Shown piece by piece: positions 45,943 through 59,130 of a stretch of 64,000 nt of DNA. Position 1 is the stretch's first letter, and each line of letters begins with the position of its first letter. The DNA is from Druceiella hillmani. Its lineage: Eukaryota > Arthropoda > Insecta > Lepidoptera > Hepialidae. The stretch is from the NCBI GenBank assembly GCA_039881145.1, contig JAYKKI010000005.1, positions 27,607,001 to 27,671,000 on the forward strand, given 5' to 3'. Made by a program: the position numbers and the translations under genes. The notes below the pieces were generated by a model. It was not told where the DNA came from, did no database searches, and worked only from the letters and a program-made list of their open reading frames with translations.

Positions 45943-45971
45943 ACGGTGCTAATCTCGCCAATTAGCACCGT
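45943..45971. other. 11-bp hairpin
   Basis: acggtgctaat pairs with attagcaccgt around a 7-nt loop. Confidence 0.6.
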
Positions 45972-45974
45972 GTT

Positions 45975-46231
45975 TAATTTTAAAAATTATTCTTTTATAG
46001 ATGTCTGAACGTTGATCTCTGAATATTAGTGTTTTCCAAAACTTCAAATATGTAATTGATTTTTAAAGGAATGTATTAAGATAATTCATCCGCCTGAATA
46101 GTTGTAACTCTTCGAAAATATACTTATTCCATTTTTTTCGGATTTTAAACTCATCTTGGCACCTTACCTCTTAACCTAATAAGCTTTGTAGGTATCAAGT
46201 TCATCCGCTATGAATTTTAAGAATGCATTTT
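45975..46231 (+). repeat. dispersed repeat pair, right copy
   Basis: See 42612-42786. Confidence 0.75.
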
Positions 46232-46579
46232 AAGAATCATGGTTACCATGGGCCTATCTTTACATATTAATATCTAAATATAGGCTTTTTATTTTTCTGT
46301 TGGTGTACAGTTGTAACCTCAAGGGACCGTTTTGAAATTATTGCGATCCCACATTCTCATCCTCTTTGTTCTTTGTGTTTTATAATTTGTTAATGTGGGG
46401 ACGACACAGTCCTACATATATGAGAATAACTTTCAGATCATTGATAATAATTTAATACATCATTTTACAAAAAATAACAATGCAAGTTGGAATATCTCGC
46501 TTATAGTTAGGATTTTGTAAAATATTACTGAAAGGAAGGTAATTTGGGAAGAATAAATTTTCCTGTTATTTTTAATTAA

Positions 46580-46753
46580 ATTTCGAGTCTGAAAATCTGG
46601 TGGATAATATGTATATCACTTGTATCTAAAATTATATACACAATTAAAAACTTGAATTGCTTAAGACTCTGCTTGGAAAGAAAAGATCCAACGAGGATAA
46701 TTGGTAATCTCGGAACAAAATCTTTGGTAAGTTCCTTAGTAAATAAAGATTAG
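46580..46753 (+). other. coding-like ORF with donor consensus, unproven
   Basis: 57 open codons with protein-like content (LNCLRLCLERKDPTRIIGNL) and tctttg|gtaagt at 46727. No acceptor or start codon fits well. Could be chance. Confidence 0.2.
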
Positions 46754-49348
46754 GAGTATTATTATTCTTGATAAATATAATGTCTTATATTTAATGTTTT
46801 TCGTAATACTAATCACTTAGATGGAAATAATCAATATTATTAGAAGACGAGAAATTGAGCGTCTTCTATATTAATGATCTTGCATGCGAGATTGTCTTTA
46901 CAACTGAATTTTAAATGTGAGAAATTTCGATAAAAATCATCAAAGGCATTTTTGATTGAGTTTTAAATGTTTTCGTTTGCTAACTTCCCCATAATTATGA
47001 AGTTGGGAAACAAATGGAATAAACGTCTAAAGATATTGATGAAATACTTCCCAAAACCAAACTTCTTCCAAACCAGTTCAAGGTTCTATGTGGTATAAAT
47101 TCATAGAGTAACCAACTCAAGTTTCCGTAATGGAAAATAATTTTTTATACAATTTTGACAAACATGTGTAGTTTAAGAAAACTAGTTGATTTTTACAATT
47201 TTGGAAATTGTTATTTTTCTCTGATAAATTGAGTTTTTTGAAATAATTTGATAATTTCGTAAACACAGAAGATTTGTAAAATTAAATTATATGTCGATGA
47301 ACTGAACAAATCCTAGAGTTATTCATTCCCGTCGTGTAGTGGAAATACAAAAGAAAAAAAAAAGAAATATATAAAGTAAGGAAACTTTAGGACTTTAATC
47401 TGTAATAGTACATCATGGGTAGATTGCAATACACCTATTTTTTTTAAATCATACCACTTTTTTTGGATATATAAAGATTGTCATAAGTCATTGCATCAAC
47501 CTATATCTTATATTTCGATAAACGTAAGAAATGTGGCAATGTTGTACGATTACTCTTCTTAGCGATCGATAGTGAATTTCACTTATCTAACTATCCCTTT
47601 CATTTGCATAGTTTTACATAAAAAGGGTAAAAAAAAGAAAAGGATATCAAAATTAATTTCAAGGCCAACTTTGTTTACATTTCGTAAATCAAAATTATTG
47701 CCAATTAAAATTTTTTAACATCCATTCATTATTCCTTCAAATATGAAAGTTTATAAACAAATTATCGATTTTAAAAATAAACTTGTCGGAATAACTACTA
47801 ACATGATATTTTTTTATTTGTCGTTTAGATAAGTTATTATTCGCTTTTTATTAATAAAATAATTTTCATTTTAATTGCTTATTTCAAATTCAATCTATAT
47901 GGATTATTTATTATGGCAACCCTGACGCATTTCTTGTGGCTAGATATTTTTAAAAGTTTAGTTTGACATACAGTTGATTGGTTTAACGCGATTTTATTCT
48001 GTTAAATGATTTGTTATTTGCGATGTGGAGTGAGTAAAATTATGAATATTATGTCGTTTTTAGTGCTGATGGAACATGGTATTAGTAGTACCTTTCTGAC
48101 AACCAACTCTCGTTACGATCAATTCAATACAGGAAAATAACTCGTCTTTTCAATGAAATCTGGTGATACTTCTCCAACAATATCAATAAACATGGAACAA
48201 AATGTGCAAACTTATTTTATAAGAAAAATTCGAATACCAGACGCACAACGTAGATAATTTAAGTCAAAATTATTGTCTTCGGTTGCGAGAGTGTGGTTAG
48301 TACGGGGAAGGCACTTAACACGGAAACGGAATATAAAATTTAGGTATGTGTAAATACTAAATACATTCTAAAACAAAATTATTTGTCTTTTAAATACTAT
48401 GTAATAAACGCATGTTTAAAAAACTAGGTTTTTTGAAACCGATAAGTGACATTTCATTTTGACAGTTTGCAAAGTTTGCAACAGGCGAACACATTGCCAA
48501 ACTGATATTTAGTGTAAAGGTTATGGGGTGTTAATTTAAACATAATTATGATATCATACTAAATTTAAACTTTAATTATTTTATAAATTAGGCGACTAGT
48601 CGAAAAAAATAACACATTGTCGGATCACATATGATTAACGCGACAAGTGTTTGAAGTAACAAAGTTTCCTTCATATACATAGTTAATTATCTTGTTTGCC
48701 CGAAAGGATGTTCCTTCAAACTCAGAACGCAAAATGTTAGATGAATTTGCTTTTAACTCTTGCTAAATTCATTGAAGTTCTGTCAGTTTACATGGAATGT
48801 CTGTGTTTATTTATTTTAAACCTCTGAGAAGATATCAGATTTCGTTACTTAAAACTGATAAATAGGTCTCGACATAAATACTTAGCTAAAGATAATGTAA
48901 AATGTTGAGGAAAATATGGCAAACATTCGATATTGTCCTGGTTTATTTCTATAAATTTTCTATCATATAGATCAGATAGAATAAATAAACATACGAAAAC
49001 AAGTCCTTTTTTGATTGTTTGATAGACAGCGCAGCAAGGGATTTGGGTGCCCGACCCTACACCCACGTGATATATCTGCTTTAGTGAGATAAGATATAAA
49101 GGTTGGCTCTAGTATACATATATTATTATATAGTCCCTTTTAGATGCCAGACTGATAATTCCCATTAAATCTAACATATTTCTTGCGGAAGCAGTTATTT
49201 TATCATGGTTGGCAGCATGTAATAGAATTTATCATAGAAATGCTACTTCATAAACTAAAAAATAATGTAAAATATAATGTAAATAATATAAATTATAAGT
49301 GAAAACATGCATAAAGTTATATTCATGCAAGATGATTCACTGTAAGTA
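46754..49348. other. non-coding stretch
   Basis: AT-rich. A 73-codon minus-strand ORF at 48845-49066 starts in a GC-richer patch (49020-49070) but has no recognisable domain. Confidence 0.35.
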
Positions 49349-49498
49349 TTAAGTATCTTGCATCGGATAAAGTCCATACATGGTCAACGACATCGTATCC
49401 AAAGATGGTAACGAATCCAAAACGGGCGTACCGTTAGCTGCATCAATCTCCAGTCTCGCCTTAAGAGGATAAATTGCTTCGGCAACCAGGTCAGAACT
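49349..49498 (-). CDS. candidate last coding exon, unidentified gene
   Basis: On the minus strand gggcgttgtcag precedes AGT in phase 0. Exactly 49 codons and TAA follow: SSDLVAEAIYPLKARLEIDA, ANGTPVLDSLPSLDTMSLTM, YGLYPMQDT. About 47% GC against AT-rich flanks, with balanced codon use. An in-frame ATG exists upstream (49537), so a 62-codon ORF is the alternative. The upstream flank is the first unit of a 230-bp tandem array that begins at 49536, so the acceptor side is only about 37 bp from the array. Not recognised. Confidence 0.45.
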   Translation of the reverse strand, partial: SSDLVAEAIYPLKARLEIDAANGTPVLDSLPSLDTMSLTMYGLYPMQDT

Positions 49499-49535
49499 CT
49501 GACAACGCCCAATATGCAAACATGCATGAGAAGGC

Positions 49536-50447
49536 AAGGGATAATCACGTATCGATTTCAGTTAGTTTGTTCGCCTGCATAAATATCGATTGTGTCGTAA
49601 TCCATCGTTTATATTATACGGATTACTTATTATAAAATGTGGTTATATTAACGCCATTCCCTACACACCATATATAAAACTATTAGAACTAGTATTTTTG
49701 TAATAAAAGGCACATTATAAATAACTTTCTAAATTTAAATTTATTTAAAAGGTGAAGGTACGCGCAAGGGATTATCGCGTATCGATTTCAGTTAGTTTGT
49801 TCGCCTGCATAAATATCGATTGTTTCGTAATCGATCGTTTATATTATACGGATTACTTGTTATAAAAGGAGATCATATTAACGCCATTCCTTACACACCA
49901 TATATAAAAATATTAGAACTAGTATTTTTGTAAAAAAAGACACATTATATATAACTTTTTAAATTTAAATTTATTTAAAAGGCTAAGGTACGCGCAAGGG
50001 ATAATCCCGTATCGACATCAGTTAGTTTGTTCGTCTCCATAAATATCGATTGTTTCGTAATCGACTGTTTATATTATATGGATTACTTGTTAAAAAAGGA
50101 GAGCATATTAACGCCATTCCTTACACATCATATATAAAAATATTAGAACTAGTATTTTTGTAAAAAAAGACACATTATAAATAACTTTTTAATTTAAATT
50201 TATTTAAAAGGTGAAGAGGTACGCGCAAGGGATAATCACGTATCGATTAAAGTTAGTTTGTTTGCCTGCATAAATATTTATTGTTTCGTAATCGATCATT
50301 TATATTATATGGATTACTTGTTATAAAAGGTGGTTATATTAACGCCATTCGTTACATACTATATATAATAAAATAATAGAACTAGTATTTTTGTAATAAA
50401 AGACACATTATAAATAACTTTTTAAATTTAAATTTTTTTAAAAGGTA
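49536..50447. repeat. 230-bp tandem repeat, four copies
   Basis: 'aagggat.atc.cgtatcga' begins units at 49536, 49766, 49996 and 50227. Units contain 'atattaacgccattc' and 'gaactagtatttttgtaa'. Copies differ at a few percent. Confidence 0.95.
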
Positions 50448-51798
50448 CCCTCCAAGTACATGTGACAATAATTCGTAAAACTTGAGAGTAGGAAATTATT
50501 TCCAATTAGATTACTATGTTAATGTTAGTTATTATTGGGGTTTTCTTAGCGAAACGATGAGAAAGATTATTCTTGATATATGAAGTGGGAAGCGGTATTG
50601 GCATAAAGCGGAAAAGGAGATTAGTTCAAATATTAGTAGACATGGAAAAATAAAATGAGGTGGTCTTGTTAAGGAAATAGTAGTTATCTAATGGACACAG
50701 TGGCACAGGTTGGAAATCATGTTCAAATTCAAATTCTGTAGTTCTTTCATCATAAATATTAAATTTGTGCCATGTTTTTTTTCAATTCTTTTTTTTTTTA
50801 ATTTCACCTCGCATCCCAATAATAAAAGTAGTTTACTGAAAAACATAAAAAAAATATTGATTTTCTTGCAAATAATTCACGTCATTTTGCACAAATAGTC
50901 TGCTAATGGTATAATAAAATTTATTGTCGATTTTCCTGAAAAATTATGAAAAAGGCTCCAAAAATTTTGATTAAATCTCATGCGTCATTAATTTATTATA
51001 AAATGCTCCTCCCAAAAAAAATTACACATTTTTTGAAGATAGAACAATTTTAAATTGTGAGTTTTACTAATGACCAGCGTGAAACATGGCTTTAATATTT
51101 TTATTAATTTTAGTAGCGTACGATTGTTTAGTTTCAATTAAAAAACTACTAGTAAGATACGCATTTCATTCCACGTGAATGCGCATCGAATGGGCGTTAC
51201 ACAATGAGTCTTTCCTGTTTTATACGTCTAGCAATATAAAAAAATTAAAGCAATTTTTTGGAAGTATTCATTATATTGGAGTATTCGACCTGACAATTTG
51301 ACTAAGTGATATTAACGGGAAGTATAATTCTAAGAGCACAAGACAAAAATATCTCACATACAGTGACACCGATCCGGCCTTATTAAAGTAACTTATTTTC
51401 AGAAATGAGAAGGTTCTCCAAAATGTCACATTGCACGTAAAATATGTATAATATTTATCACATAAAATATTTTATATTGTTTATCACGTAAAATATTAAT
51501 AATGTTTATCACATAAAATATTTTATATCTATCCTCATTAGTAGCAAGTTAAATAAGTTAGTTTCAAAGTTTTATCGTGTTTATAGATACTATTATCATA
51601 TTCTGCGTTTTTAAGAACCGGGCTAATTGTAAACGTCTTGATTAAATTTAGTACATTACTATTGTTTTTGGAGATAAGCAGCCCTCGCAAGTATGTCAAA
51701 CCGCCCATAAGTCTTTTATTTTTGTGTTTTTATTTTGCTGAAATTGCAAAGTGGAATTGTGACTAATAAGATATATTAACATATTTACAATATTTTAG
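50448..51798. other. non-coding; short 'tttatcac.taaaatatt' repeats at 51450-51530
   Basis: Three short copies of a 27-31 bp motif near 51452-51530. The end, 'tatttacaatattttag', is acceptor-like. Confidence 0.45.
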
Positions 51799-53115
51799 GC
51801 ACCATGATACAATAAGAAAGAAGGAACCTCAAACAAATTTGGATTTCTTGCTTTATCAATCTGAACGTGTTGTGCTGATTTAAAAGTGGTAGCTTTCTCA
51901 TATATAAGCTATATATGAGAAAGTTTTTATTTGTGATATAGTAAACCTCCACAAAACCATTATTTAATTAGGGATGGTTCTTATTGAAATGTGATTCTAC
52001 CGTCGCTAAAATTGAAACTAGGTTCAATAAGAAATTTTGTAAAAGCAATGGCTAAAAATGGTTGAAGATTTTTATGTTCAAAAATTTGGTGATCGAAAGC
52101 AGCGTCACAAAAAAAAGAAGTATTTTTATTGGTCCACCATCATACGACTCACGAAAAATGACAGTTTCGGTTGAAAATTTAATTATGAAGAATTAGCAGT
52201 TTATTTACTTTCAAAATATGTAGTATTTTTAGTCAATCATAAATCACAACGATTTCTTGGTGAAACATTTTTAAAAAGTACATAGTTGCAGGGTGTTGGA
52301 AATCACTACAAACACATGTATTGTATTTCAATATCGATTTCTTTTTAAGAATCTTTGAACTTTGAGCGACGAACAAAGGGAACTTTTTATAAATACATTA
52401 GTATATTCTGAGACTTTGATTAGGGCAGATGAAAAATTGTTGGAAAATTTGTTTTGGTTCGTAATGTCGGAGATTCTTTAGTATATAAGAGGTTAAGCTG
52501 AAAATAACTTATTTTCCGTGAAATGTTTACTTCATTTTTAACTGCGTCTTATCAAGTTTAGCTCTGTCTTATCAACTTATGAAAATGAAGTATAATCATA
52601 AATTTGAGCTATTTATTGATCAAATATAAGATTTTATTTCATTTTCATAAGTTTCCGTAATACTATAAAAATAATTCCCTGATTTTAGTAACATTTCTAG
52701 TTTTTTTTGGAACCTAAGTGTAATAAAAAGTTTAATAACACGTATCATTGTAGAAACTTTTTACGCCATGTTCGATGTTGAAAAGTCAATTTTTAATGAA
52801 GCCATATAAATATCAGAGGAAATCTTGACATATTTATCAAACTGTCAAGGATAACCCCGATTATAGTATTCCAATACTTCCTGATTCTATCGATATGAAT
52901 AATACACAGACACTTAAATACATTAGCAAGATTAACAATGCTATAGGAGGAGAAGACAGAAAAGCTACACCTCATAAGGGTGAACTTTTCCAGATATTTC
53001 CCGGAACAGAATTTGTATTTTTTGTATTAGGATTATCTTAATTCTAAGAAAGATATTTTGGTCAAGGAAATTTTGTTTGCGGACATAATGTCATTAGACA
53101 TAAATAAGACAAATT
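51799..53115 (+). pseudogene. degraded coding block, unidentified protein
   Basis: Successive plus-strand pieces are each open and protein-like, linked by stops and 1-base shifts. They are RKKEPQTNLDFLLYQSERVV (51799-51883), VEDFYVQKFGDRKQRHKKKK (about 52058), YEELAVYLLSKYVVFLVNHK (about 52187), SDEQRELFINTLVYSETLIR (52364-52481), ETFYAMFDVEKSIFNEAI then ISEEILTYLSN (about 52750), PDYSIPILPDSIDMNNTQTL and GEDRKATPHKGELFQIFPGT (52857-53040), and DILVKEILFADIMSLDINKT (53042-53107). The order suggests one old gene or element protein of at least 350 residues. No family recognised. Confidence 0.4.
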
Positions 53116-53530
53116 GATTTTAAATGCAAATCAATATAAGACGACAAGTTTTTGAATCTTTGGTTAAAATGGACTTAATCATTTGTATCACTTACAAATG
53201 GATATCAGAGTGCAACATGCATAGTTTAATTTAGGGGATTTTCATTTACTGTTTATTTTTAAATTAACATCGATATTTCTTCGTTCCATTTTCTTAGCTA
53301 GGTTGCAAACAAAGCAAAACAAATTACTACTTTTGTTATGTTTGCGGGTAATATATTCTGAAATTCCAAGGTTTAGTGATATAATAAAACAAAGTTATTT
53401 GCAATATTTAAGTCACTAAGTGATATAAAGCGAAAAATTAAACCCCAATAATTAATTTGTACCTTGAATTTATTTTCCATTCTCCGCGATTTAAGGTGAA
53501 AATGCTTCGTCTTTTCCCTAGATATTTATA
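53116..53530. other. non-coding stretch
   Basis: Nothing recognised. Confidence 0.35.
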
Positions 53531-53826
53531 CTCTTTCTCAATTAGTATCTATGTCTCTTGTAGAGAAACCGAGTTTATTTGGATAGTCCAGCCTAGATGC
53601 ACCGTGTTTGCTAAGTCTTGCGGCGAGGCTTATCGGGAGACTGTTGTATGTGGTAGCGGTGATGACAAGGACTAGCTCGCTATTTAGTTACCGAATTGTG
53701 TTTGTTAAGTTAGCGAAGGCTTCGAGTTGAACGAGCCTGACGTTGTTAGTCAAAGTTGTGGTGAGAGACGACTTTGGTCCTTTGGTGAGGAAGCATTATC
53801 CTCTGTACTTAAAATGTTATACATTT
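53531..53826 (+). repeat. dispersed GC-richer repeat, copy 1
   Basis: 'ggatagtccagcctagatgc', 'cttgcggcgaggct', 'gttaagttagcgaaggcttc' and 'gaggaagcattatcc' recur at 57813-58096. Likely a transposon-derived sequence. A 72-codon ORF over it is not supported. Confidence 0.75.
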
Positions 53827-54258
53827 AAGAGAATGAAATATTATACATTAAATGCAAGATTATATGTTTAACAAAAGTTACAATTAGTAACAATAAAACA
53901 TCTTTTTGTTATGGAAAATACTTTATTTAAAGTTATTTCAGAACTGAAAATGAATCAATTCTGATGATAACTTTAATAAAAAATAAAACAATTTGAAAAG
54001 AAGCAATACTCTTAGCACAAATGGGTTTTTGAGATTAAATTTCATTTAACTTAAGAACTTCAACGGAAACAGCACATATGTGACTTTACACATCATTTTT
54101 TTATCAGCATTGTGCAAGATTTTACTTGCATATTAATTCAGTTTTATGTAAACGGAAGGAAATACCACACAGCGGCTAAATTGATTCAACAATAGGAGTA
54201 CGAAATATTGAAAAATATGAACCACCAACATGTTTTAGGATCAAATTTTTCCAGATCT
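53827..54258. other. non-coding stretch
   Basis: Nothing recognised. Confidence 0.35.
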
Positions 54259-54435
54259 TTAAAACCAAGCCTCAAATATATTCTTTTCCAGACCTTTAAT
54301 ATATATTTTTACCACAAATTCAAATTTATTGCCTCCTACTGTAGGAATTTCACTAGGGTTTTTTGAAAGTTGGTTCAAAATATCTCGGTCCTTCATAAAA
54401 GGCAAAACTAACTTGAAAGAGCCCTTTAAAGCGAA
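54259..54435 (-). other. coding-like minus-strand ORF, unproven
   Basis: 58 codons open (SFKLVLPFMKDRDILNQLSK, then NPSEIPTVGGNKFEFVVKIY). No start codon near its 5' end, no splice support. Could be an old gene fragment related to the block at 51799-53115, or chance. Confidence 0.2.
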
Positions 54436-54507
54436 TTAATTGCTTAGTGAAAGGAATTTGTTACATAACAAATATTAACGACAACGCATAAATATATTTT
54501 AAAGATT

Positions 54508-54745
54508 CACAATTAAATGAAACTACGTGATGTAGTACTATTTTTAACTTTATTTAAATTCTTTATCATGACCTAGGTTTCGTTACAATTTTTATTACAA
54601 CGTTTTCAGGTGGGCTATTAGCAAAGATATTCGTGGGTCGTGGTAAAGAATTTAAATAAAGTAAAATAATACTACATCACGTAGTTTCATATAATCGTGA
54701 ATAATGAATTCCCACAAACTTAACGCTAAATATATTCAATATATT
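54508..54745 (+). mobile_element. palindromic foldback element, copy 4
   Basis: Starts cacaattaaatgaaactacg and ends at 54699 with gtagtttcatataatcgtg. It is followed by the family tail 'acttaacgctaaatatattc'. Internal deletions of the cctagg arm on the right side. Confidence 0.8.
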
Positions 54746-55458
54746 TTAAAGCTTGACCACGAGATGACTGAGAAAATCATGTTATTTACTGAATATATTT
54801 GTTGTTTTTTATTTTAATCATTAGCAATTTATTTTCTTTTTCTAATCATAGCATTTTATAAAACTTATCTCACATTTTGATTTTAATTTACATTGTTACG
54901 TGAAAGAATGATTATTGTATTTGTTAACAATAAAACAGTTTAGAAACGTGGAAATAATTTATAACATTGTCCGTTTTGAATCGATTATCCTTAATTTTTT
55001 TGGATCTAATGCATTAAAGTCCAATGTTTTTAATTTTATAGTTTTTAACATCAGACCAATGAAGTATTTGAAGTTTCCGTGGATTTTATCTAGATGTAAT
55101 AAAGAAAACCGTTCAAATAATTAAAAACTAAATAAATAGATATCAAAATACTATTTGTTTATTACACTTTCCATATTACTAGAGCTAGTAGACAGAGAAA
55201 GTATTTAAGGTTAAGAATTAAAATTCTAAATATTTATTTGTTATCATTTTTATCCAAAAAATATTAATCATGAGACTAGCTATTAGTTCCACCACTGAGC
55301 TACGCTTTACCCATTGCACAAGTGTTATCACACTTGAAGTCTGATCAAAATTCTTTAAAGTTAAATATATCCATACATTAGGATATTGTACCCTCGCAGA
55401 CATATGTGGATTTAAATGGAAATGTTACCAAACATATTTGTATTTAATATACGTATTT
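54746..55458. other. non-coding; degenerate tRNA-like A box on minus near 55300
   Basis: The minus strand reads tagctcagtggtggaactaa, then tctcatga, like the D arm and anticodon arm of a tRNA-Met-type gene, without a T arm. Too degenerate to call a tRNA. ORFs of 61-69 codons here are unsupported. Confidence 0.35.
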
Positions 55459-55742
55459 TTATAACGGAATGTCAATATATTTCAAAAGGCATTTCCTATT
55501 CCTTTTTAGTTGCGATTTTCCATCTCCTTGATCAATAGGTGTTTTTTGGTTTGACTTTAGCATAAAAGATTTTCTCATATATGAAACGTGTCGTGTTTCA
55601 GTTTCAGACAGTCGTAGCTTTCGCATTTTTTTTGCTGAAATACGATATTTTATCTTCATACCACCGTTCGTATTTTATTACCTGATATTATTTTTGACGC
55701 TGAATTCTTTTTACACTCTCTCAACATTTTTATCTCATCCAT
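55459..55742 (-). pseudogene. small Lys-rich ORF with one frameshift, unidentified
   Basis: ATG at 55742 in a good start context (gcaaaATGG) opens MDEIKMLRECKKNSASKIIS to a TGA about 28 codons on. One base over, the frame KKMRKLRLSETETRHVSYMR continues to a TAG at 55459. A donor-like tcag|gtaata lies in the first piece. Basic, soluble, about 95 codons in total. No family. Confidence 0.25.
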
Positions 55743-57372
55743 TTTGCTATTCAAGTGAGAATATTTTATGGCACACCGCATTAGGCAGCGATTTCATTCA
55801 ACCAGTGTCTGTTTGTGTGGAGTAAATAGCTAAGACAAATGTAAGCTGATAACCTGTATTTATCGAGATGTTCTTCCCATGTCTACAATTATGTTGTTTG
55901 AGAACATGTTGCGAAAGCATAGAAAAAGTATTATCTATATCTAGAATAAATTGTGAAGATTAGAAATGACAATATAGGATTCTACGCTTATGTAGGTAGA
56001 AATATCATATTATGATAACATTTAAAATATAACAATTATAACTTTAAAATAACGATCCAAAATTTGACTTCGAGAGCATTTCAACTAAAAGGGACAAAGG
56101 AATGGTAAAGTGGTAAGTATTGGAGAAGTTTGTAGTTGGTAAGTTCTCGCAACATATTAAACAGTACAATTCATTACCCGCTTTGTGAACATAAATGAAG
56201 GCCATAAGACAAAGATTTGTAAGGGTGGAGTCTGGGCGAAATAAATTATTAGTCGAGAAAGTTGAAATAGCAGAAAATGTAATGGAAATTGTGCTGGTCA
56301 CGTACAATTTCCATTAAGAAATACATTTTCCTCTCAAAAGTTTCGTCATATTTTGTCAGTAATATATAGAAACTGCAATTTTAGATATATTCTATGTAGA
56401 AGATACTTACAGATTTATAGTCGAATAAAGGCGGTGAAAATATTTGACGTGAAGTTGATTTAAATTTTAATCGGTATAGATTTGTCAAAAAAGGTTATAA
56501 AAAGTGCTTTTCTTTGTTTTCCGTGCTTTTTAAGTTAATTATTATTTCTTTAAAAAAAAAAGATTTACTCAGTGACTCCGGCTTCTTAATTGGATAACCT
56601 AGATATATTTGGATCAACGTAGTTGATATTAGGAATTTATGCTTGAATACCTTGTTAGGAAATTATGCTGAAATAATTATATTTATTAAGCATTCACATT
56701 TATGACAATGATATGTTGACAACTTTGTTCACATTTAGTATACCTGCATAGGTTTACTAAATGTTTATTAAATGTAAAAGAAAAATATTTATATTCCCAA
56801 TATAATTAACGGATAAGAAAAATAAATATAATTGGTTTAAAGTTGAAAATATTTACAATCTCTATACATTATTTCTCAAAGGTGTTTTTGTCGGTACGCC
56901 ATATTTCCTTTAATACTTCATTAAAACCAATGATCGAGCTATCATTTTGAAGATTACCTTCACCGCTAATGATGAAAAATAAACAAACAATTCAAAATTA
57001 ATCTTTAATTATTTCTCTGTACGCTATTCTCAAAGGTGTTTACATTGTAAATAGCCCCATTTATTGACCACCTGTTTAACTAAACATTATATATTTTTCC
57101 TTTTATTTAATTCGTATAGATATTACTAAATATTTATTGCGCTAGAAAGTTCATATTAGTAATGATTTTAGACAAATATAACAATTTTACATGAAACAGG
57201 GCGCGGAACCCTCGATGCACGAGCCTACTATAAGTAAACTGTTTAACTAAATAAAATAACTTTCAGTTACTTATTTTCACATATTCTCGCAAATTATTCG
57301 CACGGGCCAATTAAAACTAAGAAATTGAAAAATGAGAAATTCAATTTTAATACTATTTTAAAGTTAAATTAG
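55743..57372. other. mostly non-coding with competing short ORFs
   Basis: 56044-56307 is open on minus (87 codons) and 56195-56317 on plus (ATG, 40 codons); neither is supported. Minus-strand EGNLQNDSSIIGFNEVLKEI near 56880-56995 is coding-like. 57190-57240 (gggcgcggaaccctcgatgc) is a fragment of a common lepidopteran repeat. Confidence 0.3.
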
Positions 57373-57579
57373 AAAGCGACCGTAGAATATAAAATCATTA
57401 GCGCTTATATAGCGCAATTTTATTTTGATTCACTTAATCAAGAAAATATCTCTACTCCCATAGATGCATTACAAGTATTCTTTCCACCATCAACCCGAGA
57501 AGTATGTTTTAAAATTGTAACAGCTTTTGAACGAAAAATCATCAAATCATTTACGAGCATAAAATATATTTACGACTAA
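57373..57579 (+). other. coding-like ORF, 68 codons, unproven
   Basis: Open from a TAG at 57370 to TAA at 57577: AYIAQFYFDSLNQENISTPI, then DALQVFFPPSTREVCFKIVT. No Met start and no clear splice sites. Composition is protein-like but length alone is near chance level. Confidence 0.25.
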
Positions 57580-57812
57580 TAACATTCCTTAGGTCGATTG
57601 TTAATAGTTTAAACGATATGTTATGTTTTTTTTTTATAACGTCGTATTTTTAATACGTGTCGTTACACATTTATGTTTATGAATCATATTATGATAAGTT
57701 AAATAACGATCTTGTTTACAAAGTATTTAGTAATTTGTTCAGAGATTTCTGTGAAAAGTTACAATAGAAATTAATTAAAAGCAAAAAAGCTTTATTTTTC
57801 ACTACGTCTTTA

Positions 57813-58096
57813 TCTCTTTTCTGTAACTGCATTCATGTATCTTGCGGAGAATCAAGGTTTAATTGGATAATCCAGCCTGGATGCACTGTGTTTGTGAAGT
57901 TTTGCGGCGAGGTATGTCGGTTCTGGTAGAGGCGATGACTAGAATTAGCTCACTATTTACTTACTAAGTTTTGCTCGTTAAGTTAGTGAAGGTTTCGTAT
58001 TGAACAAACCCGACATTGCTGGTCGGTGTTGTGATAAGAGAGGCTAAAAACATTTTGGCGGAGAAGCATAACCCGCTACGTTTAAAACGTTTTCAT
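57813..58096 (+). repeat. dispersed GC-richer repeat, copy 2
   Basis: See 53531-53826; about 70% alike along its length. Confidence 0.75.
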
Positions 58097-58849
58097 AACT
58101 GCGTGATTAAACATTTAGGACAAGTTGCCGTCTGCAATAATAAAATATTCTCTTTAAATAGTTTAAGCAACATGTTTTACTTTTAATAATTTCAATATTT
58201 TTTAATTTGCGCCCCCTATTTTCATTCATGTTTATTAATCAAAGTTGGGGAAATTTTCTGACAAAAATGATGTATAAATTATATATACTATACTGAGGAT
58301 AAGGAAGATATTGTTTATAAAATTTATAGCGATTTTGTATAAAACGTTGGCAATGGATTATTGTGAACTTTTTAACAATTTCTCTATAACTACATTTCAT
58401 AAAATTCGGAAAAAAATAATTTCGAAATTAAAAATAATTCATTCACTTCATTTGCTCCTTCAAAGAATGTGAACGACAGATAGACGGACATATGAATGAT
58501 ATTATAAGAATATCGTTTCTTTCCAATTCAGTTAACAAACCCTAAACACATAAAATTGGACGTTACTTAAAATTAAAAGGCGCTGTAATTTTGGTTATGT
58601 TCACAGATATATAAAATTGTCAGGATATTTTTAAGAATATTACTAAGGTTCCTTTTACAAAAAGTGTATTTTCATTTCTAAAGATAGACAAATACAAAAG
58701 AACACATTCAGTGATTTGTTTTCCTCAAATTTGGAAAAAGAAACTAAAATGTTTCTTTAATAATTATAAAATAAATGTTTTCCTATACGCCTCTCGCTGT
58801 TCTCTATAATAATAACTGTTATTTTGTTCCCTGTGAAGTTTAAGAAATT
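58097..58849. other. non-coding stretch
   Basis: Nothing recognised. Confidence 0.35.
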
Positions 58850-59130
58850 TTAATAACGGCTCTTCGCAATCTGTCGGCTTGTCGGGAGTCTAGACGCATC
58901 ACGCTTATTAGAGATCACGTTCGCTAAGCAGCATCACGGCGCGTGGCTTGAACGGATTAGCGTTCCGATCGTGCAATTTGATTCACTCGAAACGGTAGTA
59001 TAATTAGAAATGCGTTTTAAAAGTACGCCGATCGGAGTTTAGTCGTTTTATTGATTTTAATTTATCGAAGTCCGGTTAGTTTTATTTTCAGTCAGTTTTT
59101 TTTTATTTATCGAAATCGGATAAGTTTTAA
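58850..59130 (+). promoter_or_regulatory. GC-rich island, possible promoter or untranslated first exon
   Basis: GC and CpG rise sharply ('cttgtcgggagtctagacgc', 'cacggcgcgtggcttgaacg'). An arthropod-like initiator tttcagtcag lies at about 59085. No TATA box or ORF supported. May instead be a repeat. Confidence 0.2.

Noticed and set aside
55290..55330. tRNA-Met-like gene on the minus strand
   Set aside because: A-box and anticodon-like strings only; no T arm, no acceptor pairing.
56044..56317. 87-codon minus ORF and 40-codon plus ORF
   Set aside because: Mutually antisense and without any family signature; cannot choose a strand.
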